This document shows positions 25,789-34,860 of a stretch of DNA of 64,000 nt, piece after piece. The position numbers and the translations under genes were made by a program. The stretch is from Actinomycetospora termitidis (GTDB lineage Bacteria; Actinomycetota; Actinomycetes; Mycobacteriales; Pseudonocardiaceae). Below the pieces are notes generated by a model. It was not told the origin of the DNA. It was given only the letters and a program-made list of their open reading frames with translations, and did not search any database. The stretch lies in assembly GCF_030286555.1 (NCBI RefSeq), contig NZ_JASVWF010000001.1, positions 930,001 to 994,000 of the forward strand, in the 5' to 3' direction. Numbering within the stretch: position 1 is the stretch's first letter; every line of letters begins with the position of its first letter.

Positions 25789-26676
25789 ATGCCTGAGGCA
25801 CGCATCGACTTCCCGTCCCGCGTCGGCGTCTGGTGGACCAGCGACGCCTGGCGCATCTCCGACGCCGCCGACGTGGCCCGCGACCTGGAGGGGATGGGCT
25901 ACGGCTCCCTCTGGTACGGCGAGGCCTACGGCAAGGAGACCCTGACGCAGGCCGGGGCGTTCCTGAACGCGACCGACCGGCTCGTCGTCGGGACCGGCAT
26001 CGCGAACATCCACGCGCGCGACCCGATCGCGGCGGAGTCCGGCGCCCGGACCCTCACCGCCCTGCACCCGGGCCGCTTCGTCCTCGGACTCGGGGTGTCG
26101 CACGCGCCGCTCGTCGAGCGGGGCCGTGGCGGCACCTACGCCAAGCCGCTGGCGACGATGCGCGACTACCTGCAGCGCATGGACGCCGTGCCGGACGAGG
26201 TCGAGCCCGGGGCGCGCCCCACGCGCGTGATCGCCGCGCTCGGTCCGAAGATGATCGAGCTGTCCGGCAGCGCCGCCGACGGCGCGCACCCCTACCTCGT
26301 CCTGCCGGAGCAGACCCGGGCCACGAAGGACGCGCTCGGCGCCGACAAGTGGGTCGTCTCCGAGCAGGCGGTGGCCCTCGGCGACGAGGAGACCGCAATG
26401 CGTCGGGCGCACGCACACCTGGAGATCTACTCCGGGCTGCCGAACTACCGGAACTCGTGGCTGCGGCAGGGCTTCGACGAGTCCGACCTGGTCCGCGGTG
26501 GGTCGGAGCGCCTCAAGCGGGCCCTGGTGGGCATGGGCCCGGCCGAGCAGGCCGCCGCCTCGATCACCGCGCACCTCGACGCCGGCGCCGACCACGTGCT
26601 GATCCAGGCCCTCGGCGACTCACCCTTCGACGACCCGCGCCCGGCGCTGCGCGAGCTGGCGGAGGTGCTCTTCTAG
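25789..26676 (+). CDS. F420-dependent LLM-class oxidoreductase
   Basis: A 295-residue TIM-barrel protein of the luciferase-like family: GVWWTSDAWRISDAADVARD, MGYGSLWYGEAYGKE, VVGTGIANIHARDP near 64, HPGRFVLGLGVSHAP near 90, and the C-terminal ADHVLIQALGD. This actinobacterial subgroup usually uses coenzyme F420 (known); the substrate is unknown. The start lies 7 nt after TAGCGT, which overlaps the merR stop, so it can be transcribed separately as a leaderless message while also following merR. Confidence 0.88.
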   Translation: MPEARIDFPSRVGVWWTSDAWRISDAADVARDLEGMGYGSLWYGEAYGKETLTQAGAFLNATDRLVVGTGIANIHARDPIAAESGARTLTALHPGRFVLGLGVSHAPLVERGRGGTYAKPLATMRDYLQRMDAVPDEVEPGARPTRVIAALGPKMIELSGSAADGAHPYLVLPEQTRATKDALGADKWVVSEQAVALGDEETAMRRAHAHLEIYSGLPNYRNSWLRQGFDESDLVRGGSERLKRALVGMGPAEQAAASITAHLDAGADHVLIQALGDSPFDDPRPALRELAEVLF

Positions 26677-27047
26677 CGGGTGTCGCGCCGGATCGGGTGG
26701 TCCGGCGGGACCTCCACCAGCACGATCGCGCGCCCGTCGGGGTCGGCGATCCAGCACTCGCGCAGGCCCCACGGCTCGGTGCGGGTGCCGCGGGTGATCG
26801 CCACCCCGGCCAGGCGCAGCTCGGTCTCGGTCGCCGCGACGTCCCGGACCTGGACCCAGATCGCGTCCGGACCCACCGGCGCGTCCGAGCTGCGCCCGGA
26901 CACCTCGAGGTAGCCGGTGCCCAGGAAGTAGACGACGCCGCCGGGGAACTCCCGGGCGACCGCCAACCCCAACGAGCCGCCGTAGAACGCCCACGCGGCC
27001 TCCGGGTCGTGCGGGCGGATCAGGATGCGGCTGGACAGCACCTCCAC
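26673..27047 (-). CDS. VOC family protein (glyoxalase/bleomycin resistance fold)
   Basis: A 124-residue single-chain vicinal-oxygen-chelate protein with two beta-alpha-beta-beta-beta modules: SRILIRPHDPEAAWAFYGGS at the start and AIWVQVRDVAATETEL in the second half, ending DPDGRAIVLVEVP. Metal-ligand-like H and E residues are present in both halves. Enzymatic versus binding role cannot be told. The GTG start follows AGGTGGGA. It overlaps the F420-type gene tail to tail by 4 bp. Confidence 0.85.
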   Translation of the reverse strand: MEVLSSRILIRPHDPEAAWAFYGGSLGLAVAREFPGGVVYFLGTGYLEVSGRSSDAPVGPDAIWVQVRDVAATETELRLAGVAITRGTRTEPWGLRECWIADPDGRAIVLVEVPPDHPIRRDTR

Positions 27048-27102
27048 GTGAGGTCCCACCTTTCCGTGGTTCGCTCGGCCCGGCGGGGGCATCCTGACGG
27101 GC

Positions 27103-28923
27103 GTGAGTGCTCCCGGCCAGGACGTCCAGCAGCCCGACAGGAACCGGTGGCGGGCCCTCGTCGTCTGCCTGGTCGCCGGCTTCATGACGTTGCTCGACGT
27201 CAGCATCGTCAACGTCGCCCTGCCCTCCATGCAGCGGGGTCTCGGAGCGTCGTCGGCGGAGCTGTCGTGGGTGGTCTCGGGCTACGCGCTGACCTTCGGG
27301 CTGGTCCTGGTCTCCTCCGGTCGGCTGGGCGACGACCGTGGTCGCAAGAAGATGTTCCTCATCTCGCTCGCGCTGTTCACGGTCACGAGCGCGGTGGCCG
27401 GGTTCTCGGTGGACCCGACGATGCTCGTGATCGCCCGGCTCCTGCAGGGTGCCGCAGGCGGCATGCTGAACCCGCAGGTCATCGGCGTGATCCAGCAGCT
27501 GTTCACCGGGCGGGAGCGCGGCCGGGCGTTCGGGCTCTTCGGCGCGGTCATCGGCATCTCGACCGCGGTCGGCCCGCTCGCCGGGGGCGCCCTGCTGGAG
27601 TGGGTCGGCGAGGCCGAGGGCTGGCGCTGGGTCTTCTACGTCAACGTGCCGATCGGGATCGTCGCGCTGCTGCTCGGGCTGTGGTGGCTGCCCCGGGACG
27701 AGGCGCAGACCGGCGGACGCCGTCCCCTGGACGTCGTCGGCGCGATCCTCCTCGGCGGCGCCGTCGTCGCGCTGATGCTCCCGCTCGTGCTCTCCGAGCA
27801 GGACGTCTCCGGCGCCCCGTGGTGGCTGATCGGCGTGGCCGTCCTGCTGGGGCTGCTCTTCGTCGCCTGGGAGCGCCGGGCGAAGCGCACGCACGGGCAC
27901 CCGCTGGTGAACTTCGCCCTGCTGCGCACCCGCAGCTACGCGATGGGCACCTCGCTCGGGCTGCTCTACTTCGCCGGGTTCACCTCGATCTTCTTCGTGC
28001 TCACCCTGTTCCTGCAGCAGGGCCGGGGGTTCACCCCGCTCGAGGCCGGCCTCGCGCTGACGCCGTTCGCGGTCGGCTCGGCGGTCTCGTCGGCGGTCGG
28101 CGGGCGGCTCATCTCCCGCCTCGGCAAGCCGCTGATCGTGGGCGGGCTCGTGACGGTGGTCGTCGGGCTCGTCGCGACCGACATCGTGCTGCGCTCCGAC
28201 CCGACCGCCGTCGGCTGGGCGATCGCGCTGCCGCTGCTCGTGGCCGGCGTCGGCGGCGGGTTCGTCATCGCGCCGAACCAGACCCTCGCGCTCGAGGAGG
28301 TCCCGGCCCGCGAGGGCGGCACGGCGGCCGGGGTGCTGCAGACCGGCCAGCGCATCGGCTCGGCGATCGGCATCTCGGCGGTCGGCGCGGTGTTCTTCGG
28401 CTCGCTGTCGTCGAGTCGGGGTGACTGGTCGAGCTCGATCAGCTCCGGTCTGATCATCACCGTCGGGCTCGTGGTGCTGGCGCTGATCGTCGGGGTCGTC
28501 GACCTGCTGGTCGGGCGGCGGGGCCGCACGGCCGTTCCCGACGGCGGGTCGTCCCCGTCGTCCCCGTCGTCCTCGACGGCGGAGGAGGCGCCCGGGCCGG
28601 CCACCTCGAACGGGACCGGACCGGCCACGCCGGTCGGACCCGCCGTCGTCGGGAAGGTCGTCCGCTCGGAGGACGGTGAACCGGTCCCGGGTGCGGTGCT
28701 GACCCTCGTCGACGAGGCCGGCCACCAGGCCGCCCGGGCCGAGGGCGACGAGACCGGCGCCTTCCGCCTCGTGACCGCCCGGTCCGGCACCTACCAGCTG
28801 GTCGCGCGGGCCGAGGGGCGCGCACCCGACGTCGGCCGGGTGTCGATCAGCGGGTCGGAGAGCGCCTTCGACGTGGTCCTCGGGCCGTCCGCCACCGAGC
28901 ACGCGCTGCCGATCATCCACTGA
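27103..28923 (+). CDS. MFS exporter (DHA2) with C-terminal beta-sandwich domain
   Basis: A 606-residue protein. Residues 15-465 are a 14-helix EmrB/QacA-type exporter: GFMTLLDVSIVNVALPSMQ (helix 1 with Asp), GRLGDDRGRKKMF (loop 2-3), RLLQGAAGGML and the motif C-like GISTAVGPLAGGALL. A Ser/Pro/Thr linker (about 475-515) leads to a carboxypeptidase-regulatory-like fold, about 516-595 (GKVVRSEDGEPVPGAVLTLV, TGAFRLVTARSGTYQLVARA). The extra domain is unusual for the family and, with 14 helices, would be cytoplasmic. GTG start. Confidence 0.9.
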   Translation: MSAPGQDVQQPDRNRWRALVVCLVAGFMTLLDVSIVNVALPSMQRGLGASSAELSWVVSGYALTFGLVLVSSGRLGDDRGRKKMFLISLALFTVTSAVAGFSVDPTMLVIARLLQGAAGGMLNPQVIGVIQQLFTGRERGRAFGLFGAVIGISTAVGPLAGGALLEWVGEAEGWRWVFYVNVPIGIVALLLGLWWLPRDEAQTGGRRPLDVVGAILLGGAVVALMLPLVLSEQDVSGAPWWLIGVAVLLGLLFVAWERRAKRTHGHPLVNFALLRTRSYAMGTSLGLLYFAGFTSIFFVLTLFLQQGRGFTPLEAGLALTPFAVGSAVSSAVGGRLISRLGKPLIVGGLVTVVVGLVATDIVLRSDPTAVGWAIALPLLVAGVGGGFVIAPNQTLALEEVPAREGGTAAGVLQTGQRIGSAIGISAVGAVFFGSLSSSRGDWSSSISSGLIITVGLVVLALIVGVVDLLVGRRGRTAVPDGGSSPSSPSSSTAEEAPGPATSNGTGPATPVGPAVVGKVVRSEDGEPVPGAVLTLVDEAGHQAARAEGDETGAFRLVTARSGTYQLVARAEGRAPDVGRVSISGSESAFDVVLGPSATEHALPIIH

Positions 28924-28997
28924 CACCCGTCGAGCGGGTACGCAGCGCTGCTGAAGCGCCCTCGGCGGCGCGCTCGATGCCCGTTGATCAGCAGCCC

Positions 28998-29855
28998 TCA
29001 CGCCCGCTTCAACGGCGGGCGCGCGACCCCGTCGTCACCGGCCAGCGACGCCTGCGCGGGCGAGCGGGCGAGCACCACGACCCCGCCGAGCGCGAGCACG
29101 AGGCCCAGCACGAACCACGGGGCCCCGCCCGGCTGGATGCCGTCGCCGAGCAGCAGGAGTCCCAGCAGGCCCGGGGCCAACGTCTCCGTCACCGCCAGGA
29201 CGGCGACCACCGGCCCGACCGACCCCCGCGCGAGCGCGACCGTGTACAGCCCGAGGCCCAGGGCCGCGTAGCCCACGAGCGACCACGCCACGGGGTCGGT
29301 GAGCACGGTCCGCACGACCTCCTCGAACGGCCCGTCGAGGTCGACCAGCCGGACCGCGACGGCCGTCCCGCCGAAGGCCAGGCCCGCGATGAACGCCGTC
29401 GGGACCGCCCGCCGGCTGCGCAGCGCGATCCCGATCCCGCCGACCGCCAGCAGGACCAGCACCACGATCAGCGCGATCGTGCCGCCCACCCCGACCTCCG
29501 GGAGTTCGCCCGTCCGGGCGCTGCCGACCAGCAGGGCGAGGCCGACGACGTTGGCCCCGGCCGCGACGAGGTCGATCCGCCGCAGCGGGGTGTCGAAGAC
29601 CCAGTGCGAGGCGATCACGGTGATCACGACCTGCCCCGCGACGATCGCCTGCACCGCCACGATCGGCATGTAGCGCAGGGCGAGCACCGTCAGGACCCAG
29701 CCGAAGATGTCCAGCAGCAGACCGGACAGGTAGAGCGGGCTCGTGACGACGCCGGCGGCCCGGGTGGCCCGGCGCGTCGCCATCGCCTCCAGGATGGCCG
29801 CCCCGGCGTTCGCAGCGGCGGCGACGAGCGCGGCCGCGAGCCCGAGGACCAGCAA
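28998..29855 (-). CDS. DMT/EamA-like transporter
   Basis: A 285-residue protein with nine to ten hydrophobic helices in two halves, as in drug/metabolite transporters: ANAGAAILEAMATRRA, then RYMPIVAVQAIVAGQVVITVIAS in half one and GSVGPVVAVLAVTETLAPGLLG in half two, each with the proline-glycine-rich helix 4 region typical of EamA pairs. The TTG start is supported by GGGAGGTGG just upstream. The substrate is unknown. It is convergent with the MFS gene. Confidence 0.8.
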   Translation of the reverse strand: MLVLGLAAALVAAAANAGAAILEAMATRRATRAAGVVTSPLYLSGLLLDIFGWVLTVLALRYMPIVAVQAIVAGQVVITVIASHWVFDTPLRRIDLVAAGANVVGLALLVGSARTGELPEVGVGGTIALIVVLVLLAVGGIGIALRSRRAVPTAFIAGLAFGGTAVAVRLVDLDGPFEEVVRTVLTDPVAWSLVGYAALGLGLYTVALARGSVGPVVAVLAVTETLAPGLLGLLLLGDGIQPGGAPWFVLGLVLALGGVVVLARSPAQASLAGDDGVARPPLKRA

Positions 29856-30015
29856 CCGCCACCTCCCGTGGGACGACCTCCGACCTCTGCGAGTCTGCCC
29901 GTCCCACGCCGCCCCGACCCGTTCATCGGCGTGCGCGCGTCGGGTGCTCCCTACGGGGTATCAGGTCTGTCCCGACGTCGGGTCGGGACGCTGAGGGAGA
30001 CAGGGGCCCACGACG

Positions 30016-30780
30016 GTGACGACGGCGATCGGCCTGGCGGTGGTGGCGGTGCTCCTGCTCGGCGGGGCGGTGTACGCCCGGGCGCGGACCCCGCGACCGG
30101 TACCGCGGTGCCTGGTCGTGGCCGGCGTGCTGGTCGGGCTGTCGGCGGTGGTGTTCGGGCTGGTCGCGCAGGACGAGACCCTCGCGGCGACCGACGGGCC
30201 GGTGCTCGGCTTCCTGCTCACGCAGCGCACCCCCGGACGCACCGACCTCGCGGAGGCCGCCTCGCTGTTCGGCGGCACGTTCTTCACCGGGGGCCTGGCG
30301 GTGCTCGCGGCGCTGGTCCTCGCGCTCCGGGGGCGGCGGTCCCGGGCGGTCGTCTGGGTCGGCGCGGTGCTTGTGGGATCCATCACCATCCGGCTCCTGA
30401 AGACCGCGGTCGAGCGGAGCCGGCCGCCGCTGGACGCCCGGCTGGCCGTCGAGACCTCGGCCTCCCTGCCGTCCGGACACGCACTGATGGCGTCGCTGGG
30501 CGTCGGGCTGACCGTGGTCGCGGTGCTCGTCCTCCTGCGCGACTCGTCCGTCCGCGGACCGGTCGTGCGTGAGGCGATCGTGCTGGTCGGAGCCCTGATC
30601 GTGCTACTGATCGGTACGAGCCGGGCCTACCTCGGCGTGCACTGGACGACCGACGTCCTCGCCGGGTGGATGCTCGGGACGGCCCTGCTCGCGCTGGCCG
30701 TCGCGCTGGCGACCGTGCTCGAGCGCCGACCCGCCGAGATCGATCCCTCGAAAGGATCAGTTGACGCCGCCGTGAGCTGA
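30016..30780 (+). CDS. PAP2 family membrane phosphatase
   Basis: A 254-residue membrane phosphatase with about six helices and the three PAP2 signatures in order: KTAVERSRP (near 136), LPSGHA with catalytic His (near 152) and SRAYLGVHWTTD (near 198). The active site faces outside, and the substrate is a lipid phosphate such as phosphatidic acid or undecaprenyl pyrophosphate (family knowledge). GTG start; transcribed alone, divergent from the DMT gene. Confidence 0.92.
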   Translation: MTTAIGLAVVAVLLLGGAVYARARTPRPVPRCLVVAGVLVGLSAVVFGLVAQDETLAATDGPVLGFLLTQRTPGRTDLAEAASLFGGTFFTGGLAVLAALVLALRGRRSRAVVWVGAVLVGSITIRLLKTAVERSRPPLDARLAVETSASLPSGHALMASLGVGLTVVAVLVLLRDSSVRGPVVREAIVLVGALIVLLIGTSRAYLGVHWTTDVLAGWMLGTALLALAVALATVLERRPAEIDPSKGSVDAAVS

Positions 30781-30897
30781 CGGAAGGCGGCAAGGAACAC
30801 GATCGGGGGACCAATGGCGTCACTCGTTTGCTCTCATTAGGGTTCTCCGGGAGCGCAGTCAGTGCCCTACGTGGCCACATCGGATCGGGGGTCGATC

Positions 30898-32037
30898 GTG
30901 GAGCAGGTGCCGCTCCTCGTGCTCGGGACCGGTGTCGACGGGCTGGCGACCGCGATGTGCCTCGCCCACCAGGGCTTCCCGGTGCAGGTCCTCGACCGCG
31001 GGCCGGACCCGCGCGTCGACACCGAGGCGGGCCCGAGCGGATCGACCCTGCTGCGCCCGGCGGCGTCGCGGGTCCTGCACGGGCTCGGCGTCCTCGACGG
31101 ACTGCAGCCACGGACCCTCGAGGTCCAGCGGCTCTCGCACTGCGACGCCGCGACGGGCCAGCCCCTGCGCAAGATCGAGCTCGGCGAGGTCGTCCGCGCC
31201 CGCTTCGGCTACCCCTTCCTGATCGCCGACCGCCGCGAGCTGCGCCGCGTGCTGGCCGAGGCCTGCGCACGCGACGAGATGATCGACGTGCGGTGGGACA
31301 GCCGCCTCACCGGCGTCGAGGACATCGGCGACGCGGCCCTGGTGGGCCTCGAGGGCGGGGAGGAGTGGCGCGCGGAGGCCCTCGTCGGCGCGGACGGCTC
31401 CTCGAGCCGGGTCCGGGCCCTGCTCGACGGCGGGGCGGGCGCGCTCTCGCCGACCTTCGTCGTCCGCCGGGGCACGATCGCCGCCTCCGCGGGGGAGTCC
31501 ACCCACCCGGAGCTGCGGGTGTGGTCCACCCCGGCGCTGCAGGTCGCGCGCATCCCCTCGCCGAGCGGCGGCGCCGAGGTCGTCCTCGTCACGCGGGCCG
31601 ACCTGCCCCCCTCGGAGCGCGAGTGGATCGTCTCCCGCCTCGACCCGGAGGTGCGGCGCACCGTCTCCGGGGTCGCCTCGCAGGAGCCGGAGCAGGTGGT
31701 CGCGCACCAGCGCCCCCTGCCGCGCTGGACCCGGCACCGGCTCACCGTCGTCGGGGCCGCGGCCCAGCCGCTGCTGCCGCACGCGGGCGAGGAGGAGAGC
31801 CAGGCGCTGCTCGACGCGCACGCGCTCGGAGCGGCGTTCGACCGCTCGGACGGCCGCATCCTGCCCGGGCTGGAGGGCTACGAGACGCTCCGCGCGGCGG
31901 CCCGGGCGGCCTGCGCGGCGCGGGTCGCGGAGTTCGCCGCCCTGTCGCACGCCGAGGGCCTCACCCGTCGCCTCCGTGACCGCCTGTGGGCCCGCGAGGC
32001 GGTGGACGAGGTCGTCGAGGTCGTCGGGGACCCCTGA
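30898..32037 (+). CDS. FAD monooxygenase-like protein with degenerate second FAD motif
   Basis: A 379-residue PHBH-fold flavoprotein: LVLGTGVDGLATAMCLAHQG at the N-terminus (GxGxxG), RRELRRVLAEAC near 109 and LVGADGSSSRVR (DG motif) near 161. The normally conserved GD motif reads VVGAAAQPLLPHAGEEE, with the Asp that binds the FAD ribityl chain replaced by Ala, so FAD binding may be weakened or the activity lost. The GTG used has GGGGG six nt before it; a GTG 12 codons upstream is possible. The substrate is unknown. Confidence 0.78.
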   Translation: MEQVPLLVLGTGVDGLATAMCLAHQGFPVQVLDRGPDPRVDTEAGPSGSTLLRPAASRVLHGLGVLDGLQPRTLEVQRLSHCDAATGQPLRKIELGEVVRARFGYPFLIADRRELRRVLAEACARDEMIDVRWDSRLTGVEDIGDAALVGLEGGEEWRAEALVGADGSSSRVRALLDGGAGALSPTFVVRRGTIAASAGESTHPELRVWSTPALQVARIPSPSGGAEVVLVTRADLPPSEREWIVSRLDPEVRRTVSGVASQEPEQVVAHQRPLPRWTRHRLTVVGAAAQPLLPHAGEEESQALLDAHALGAAFDRSDGRILPGLEGYETLRAAARAACAARVAEFAALSHAEGLTRRLRDRLWAREAVDEVVEVVGDP

Positions 32038-32095
32038 GGCCCCGTCCTCGATCACTCCGCTCGATCATGACGCCGGACGGGCGCAGGATGGTCCG

Positions 32096-33340
32096 GTGAG
32101 CACCGCTGCCCCGGAACGTCCGATCACCGTCGAGGAGGACCCCGCCGCGGTGGGGTTCGATCCCGCCCGCCTCGCGCGCGTGGACACCCACTTCCGCCGC
32201 TACGTCGACGACGGCCGCCTCGCCGGCTGGCAGGCCGTCGTGGCGCGCCACGGCAAGGTCGTCCACGCCTCGACCCACGGCCGTCGCGACGAGGAGGCCG
32301 ACCTACCGGTCGAGGCCGACACGCGCTGGCGCATCTACTCCATGACGAAGCCCATCACCTCGGTCGGCGCGCTGATCCTCTTCGAGCGCGGCGAGCTCGA
32401 ACTGACCGACCCGATCAGCCGGTGGCTGCCGGCCTTCGCCGAGCCCCGGGTGTACGTCAAGGGCAGCGCCACCGCCCCGCTGACGATGCCCAGCCCCGAG
32501 CCGGTCCGGGTCTGGCACCTCCTCACGCACACCGCCGGGCTGACCTACGGCTTCCACCACGCCCACCCGGTCGACGAGCTCTACCGGTCCCGCGGCTTCG
32601 AGTGGGGCGTCCCGGAGGGCATGGACCTGGCGGCGTGCGTCGACGCCTGGGCGCAGATGCCCCTGGTGCACACGCCGGGCACGGAGTGGAACTACAGCCA
32701 CGCCACCGACGTGCTGGGCCGGCTCATCGAGGTCGTGTCCGGGCAGAGCCTGGACGCGTTCCTCCGGGCCGAGATCCTCGACCCCCTCGGCATGACGACG
32801 ACCGGCTTCCAGGCCGACGACCCGTCCCGGACCGCGGCGCTCTACGCCCTGGGGCCCGGCCGCACCCGGGTCCGGGCCGACGGCATGGGCGAACCGTTCC
32901 TGCGGCCGCCGACGTGGCTCTCCGGCGGCGGAGGGATGGTCTCCACCGCATCGGACTACCACCGCTTCACCCAGATGCTCGCTCGCGGTGGCGAGCTGGA
33001 CGGGGTCCGGATCCTGGGATCGCGCACCGTGGCCTACATGGGACGCAACCACCTGCCCGGGGGACTCGACCTCGAGCAGGTCGGCCGGCCGCTGTTCGCG
33101 GAGATGCCCTTCCACGGCGTCGGCTTCGGGCTCGGGGTCTCCGTGGTGACCGACCCCGCCGCCTACCGGACGCTCGTCAGCCCAGGTGAGATGGCCTGGG
33201 GCGGCGCCGCGAGCACCGCGTTCTGGGTCGACCCGGCGGAGGGGATCACGGCCCTGTTCCTCACCCAGCTCCTGCCCTCGAGCGCGCACCCGATCCGCAG
33301 CCAGATGCGGTCGCTCGTCTACCAGGCGCTGGTCGACTGA
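32096..33340 (+). CDS. serine hydrolase, beta-lactamase class C fold (EstB-like)
   Basis: A 414-residue penicillin-binding/esterase family protein. The nucleophile motif is SMTK in RWRIYSMTKPITSVGAL near 83, the second motif YSH in WNYSHATDVLG near 200 (Tyr as general base), and the C-terminal WGGAAST-type region near 363. There is no signal peptide, so it is probably a cytoplasmic esterase or beta-lactone/lactam hydrolase rather than an exported beta-lactamase (inference). The GTG start has little ribosome-binding sequence; CAGGAT lies 6 nt upstream. Confidence 0.88.
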   Translation: MSTAAPERPITVEEDPAAVGFDPARLARVDTHFRRYVDDGRLAGWQAVVARHGKVVHASTHGRRDEEADLPVEADTRWRIYSMTKPITSVGALILFERGELELTDPISRWLPAFAEPRVYVKGSATAPLTMPSPEPVRVWHLLTHTAGLTYGFHHAHPVDELYRSRGFEWGVPEGMDLAACVDAWAQMPLVHTPGTEWNYSHATDVLGRLIEVVSGQSLDAFLRAEILDPLGMTTTGFQADDPSRTAALYALGPGRTRVRADGMGEPFLRPPTWLSGGGGMVSTASDYHRFTQMLARGGELDGVRILGSRTVAYMGRNHLPGGLDLEQVGRPLFAEMPFHGVGFGLGVSVVTDPAAYRTLVSPGEMAWGGAASTAFWVDPAEGITALFLTQLLPSSAHPIRSQMRSLVYQALVD

Positions 33341-33487
33341 CGCGCTACGTGACCGGCGTCAGCACGCACCGTCACGAACCTGAGGACTCCCCGGGTCACC
33401 CTGAGAGAGGGCTGCACAGCGACCGCCTGCTCGGTAGCGTCCAGCCCTGCCTCGCGGTGGACGAGGGAACGGGTGCACAGGAGACGG

Positions 33488-33772
33488 ATGAACGTGACGC
33501 CGGGTCCACGACGACGGCCAGCCGGACCGCATCCGGAGAGCACGACGGTCGCCCCGACGGTCCCCGCGCCCCGCGGGTCCGACCAGGGGGCGCTGGCCGG
33601 GGTACCGGCCCAGCGCACCGCGGCCGACGTGTACCGGGTCAGCGAGGAGCAGGTGCACCGTGCGCGCATGGCGGTCGCCCGCAACGCGCTGGACTCCGAG
33701 GACTGCCGCGACCTGCTCGACATGCTCGGGCTCATCGGCGAGCCGGGCGAACCGCCGCCCGTGCGCCGCTGA
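33488..33772 (+). CDS. small conserved-type protein with C-terminal helical motif
   Basis: A 94-residue protein. The first half is Pro/Arg-rich and disordered; the second half (VYRVSEEQVHRARMAVARNA, LDSEDCRDLLDMLGLIGEP) looks like a compact helical domain seen in small actinobacterial proteins of unknown function. The ATG follows AGGAGA. It lies between the serine hydrolase and the butyrolactone-receptor-like regulator. Function unknown. Confidence 0.65.
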   Translation: MNVTPGPRRRPAGPHPESTTVAPTVPAPRGSDQGALAGVPAQRTAADVYRVSEEQVHRARMAVARNALDSEDCRDLLDMLGLIGEPGEPPPVRR

Positions 33773-33858
33773 CGCTCGCCCGGAGGCGCTGACCGGACGG
33801 GCCCGCCACCCCGGCGGTGCCCGGCCCGGACGGCGCCGTCTGCGAGCCTGATCCCGAC

Positions 33859-34599
33859 ATGGTCGACGTCCCCGCCACGCGCCCGGCCGGCTCCGAGGCA
33901 CCGCTGCGCCCCGCCCCCCGTCAGGCGCGGGCGGTGGCGACCCGCGACACGATTCTCGAGGCCGCCGCCCACGAGTTCGCCGCCGAGGGCTACCACGCCG
34001 CGTCGCTCTCGAAGATCCTCGAGCGCAGCGGGGTGACCAAGGGCGCGCTGTACTTCCACTTCACCTCGAAGCTCGCGATGGCCGACGCCGTCGTCGCGGT
34101 GATGGAGGAGCGGTTCCCGGAGATCGCGGCGTCGTTCGAGGGACTGGGCCGCGACGCCCTGACGACGGCCGTGCACCTGGCGATCGGCATCGCGGACGCC
34201 CTCGCCGCGGACGTGTGCTGCCGCGGCGGGATGCGGGTGATGGGCGAGGGTGCCCTGGGGCCCGCGCGCGCCCCCTGGCCGTACCGCTACTGGGAGGACG
34301 TGTTCGTCGACCTGCTCGCCCGCGCGGCGGCGGAGGGACTCCTGCGCGACACGGTGGACTCCCGCGAGCTGGCCCGGACCGTCGTCGCGATCGGGCACGG
34401 GCACCGTGTCGTCTCCACCGCGACGACCGGCCTGGCCGACCTGCGGGAACGCGCCGTCGCCTCCTGGGAGCTGCTGCTCGGGTGCGTGGCCGATCCGGCG
34501 TGGCTGGAGCGGTGGAACGCGGCCGGCGGGATGGCGTCGCTGCCCGTCGGGGTGCCGACGACGGGGGTGCCTGACGGGGGCCCGGGAGCCGTCCCGTAA
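33859..34599 (+). CDS. TetR regulator, gamma-butyrolactone-receptor-like
   Basis: A 246-residue regulator whose N-terminal region (RQARAVATRDTILEAAAHEF, EGYHAASLSKILERSG, VTKGALYFHFTSKLAMADAV) strongly resembles the ScbR/ArpA class that senses gamma-butyrolactone hormones in Streptomyces. The ligand domain follows (about 85-225). No AfsA-type synthase lies in the window, so it would be an orphan receptor or a related pseudo-receptor. The C-terminal tail is Gly/Pro-rich and disordered. Direct target genes are not visible. Confidence 0.85.
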   Translation: MVDVPATRPAGSEAPLRPAPRQARAVATRDTILEAAAHEFAAEGYHAASLSKILERSGVTKGALYFHFTSKLAMADAVVAVMEERFPEIAASFEGLGRDALTTAVHLAIGIADALAADVCCRGGMRVMGEGALGPARAPWPYRYWEDVFVDLLARAAAEGLLRDTVDSRELARTVVAIGHGHRVVSTATTGLADLRERAVASWELLLGCVADPAWLERWNAAGGMASLPVGVPTTGVPDGGPGAVP

Positions 34600-34663
34600 G
34601 CTTCCCCCTGCACCCGACGGAGCGGACCGGTCCACACCGGAGGGGGTAAGGTCCACACACCGA

Positions 34664-34736
34664 GCCCCCATCGTTCAGTGGCCTAGGACTCCGCCCTTTC
34701 AAGGCGGCAACGCGGGTTCGAATCCCGTTGGGGGTA
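34664..34736 (+). tRNA. tRNA-Glu (anticodon TTC)
   Basis: A complete cloverleaf of 73 nt. The acceptor stem GCCCCCA pairs with TGGGGGT (G-T at the end, usual for actinobacterial tRNA-Glu). The anticodon stem CCGCC/GGCGG encloses CTTTCAA, giving anticodon TTC. The T arm is GCGGGTTCGAATCCCGT. The CCA end is not encoded. First of a cluster of three. Confidence 0.97.
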
Positions 34737-34758
34737 CGCAGTACAGTTCGACAAGCAA

Positions 34759-34832
34759 GGCCCAGTGGCGCAGTTGGTTAGCGCGTCGCCCTGTCACGGC
34801 GAAGGTCGCGGGTTCGAGTCCCGTCTGGGTCG
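34759..34832 (+). tRNA. tRNA-Asp (anticodon GTC)
   Basis: A complete 74-nt cloverleaf. Acceptor GGCCCAG/CTGGGTC, D arm GCGCAGTTGGTTAGCGC, anticodon stem TCGCC/GGCGA around CTGTCAC (anticodon GTC), T arm GCGGGTTCGAGTCCCGT, discriminator G as expected for Asp. No encoded CCA. It lies 22 bp after tRNA-Glu and is probably cotranscribed. Confidence 0.97.
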
Positions 34833-34860
34833 CACAGTCAGGCCGGTGTCCGGCCGACAA

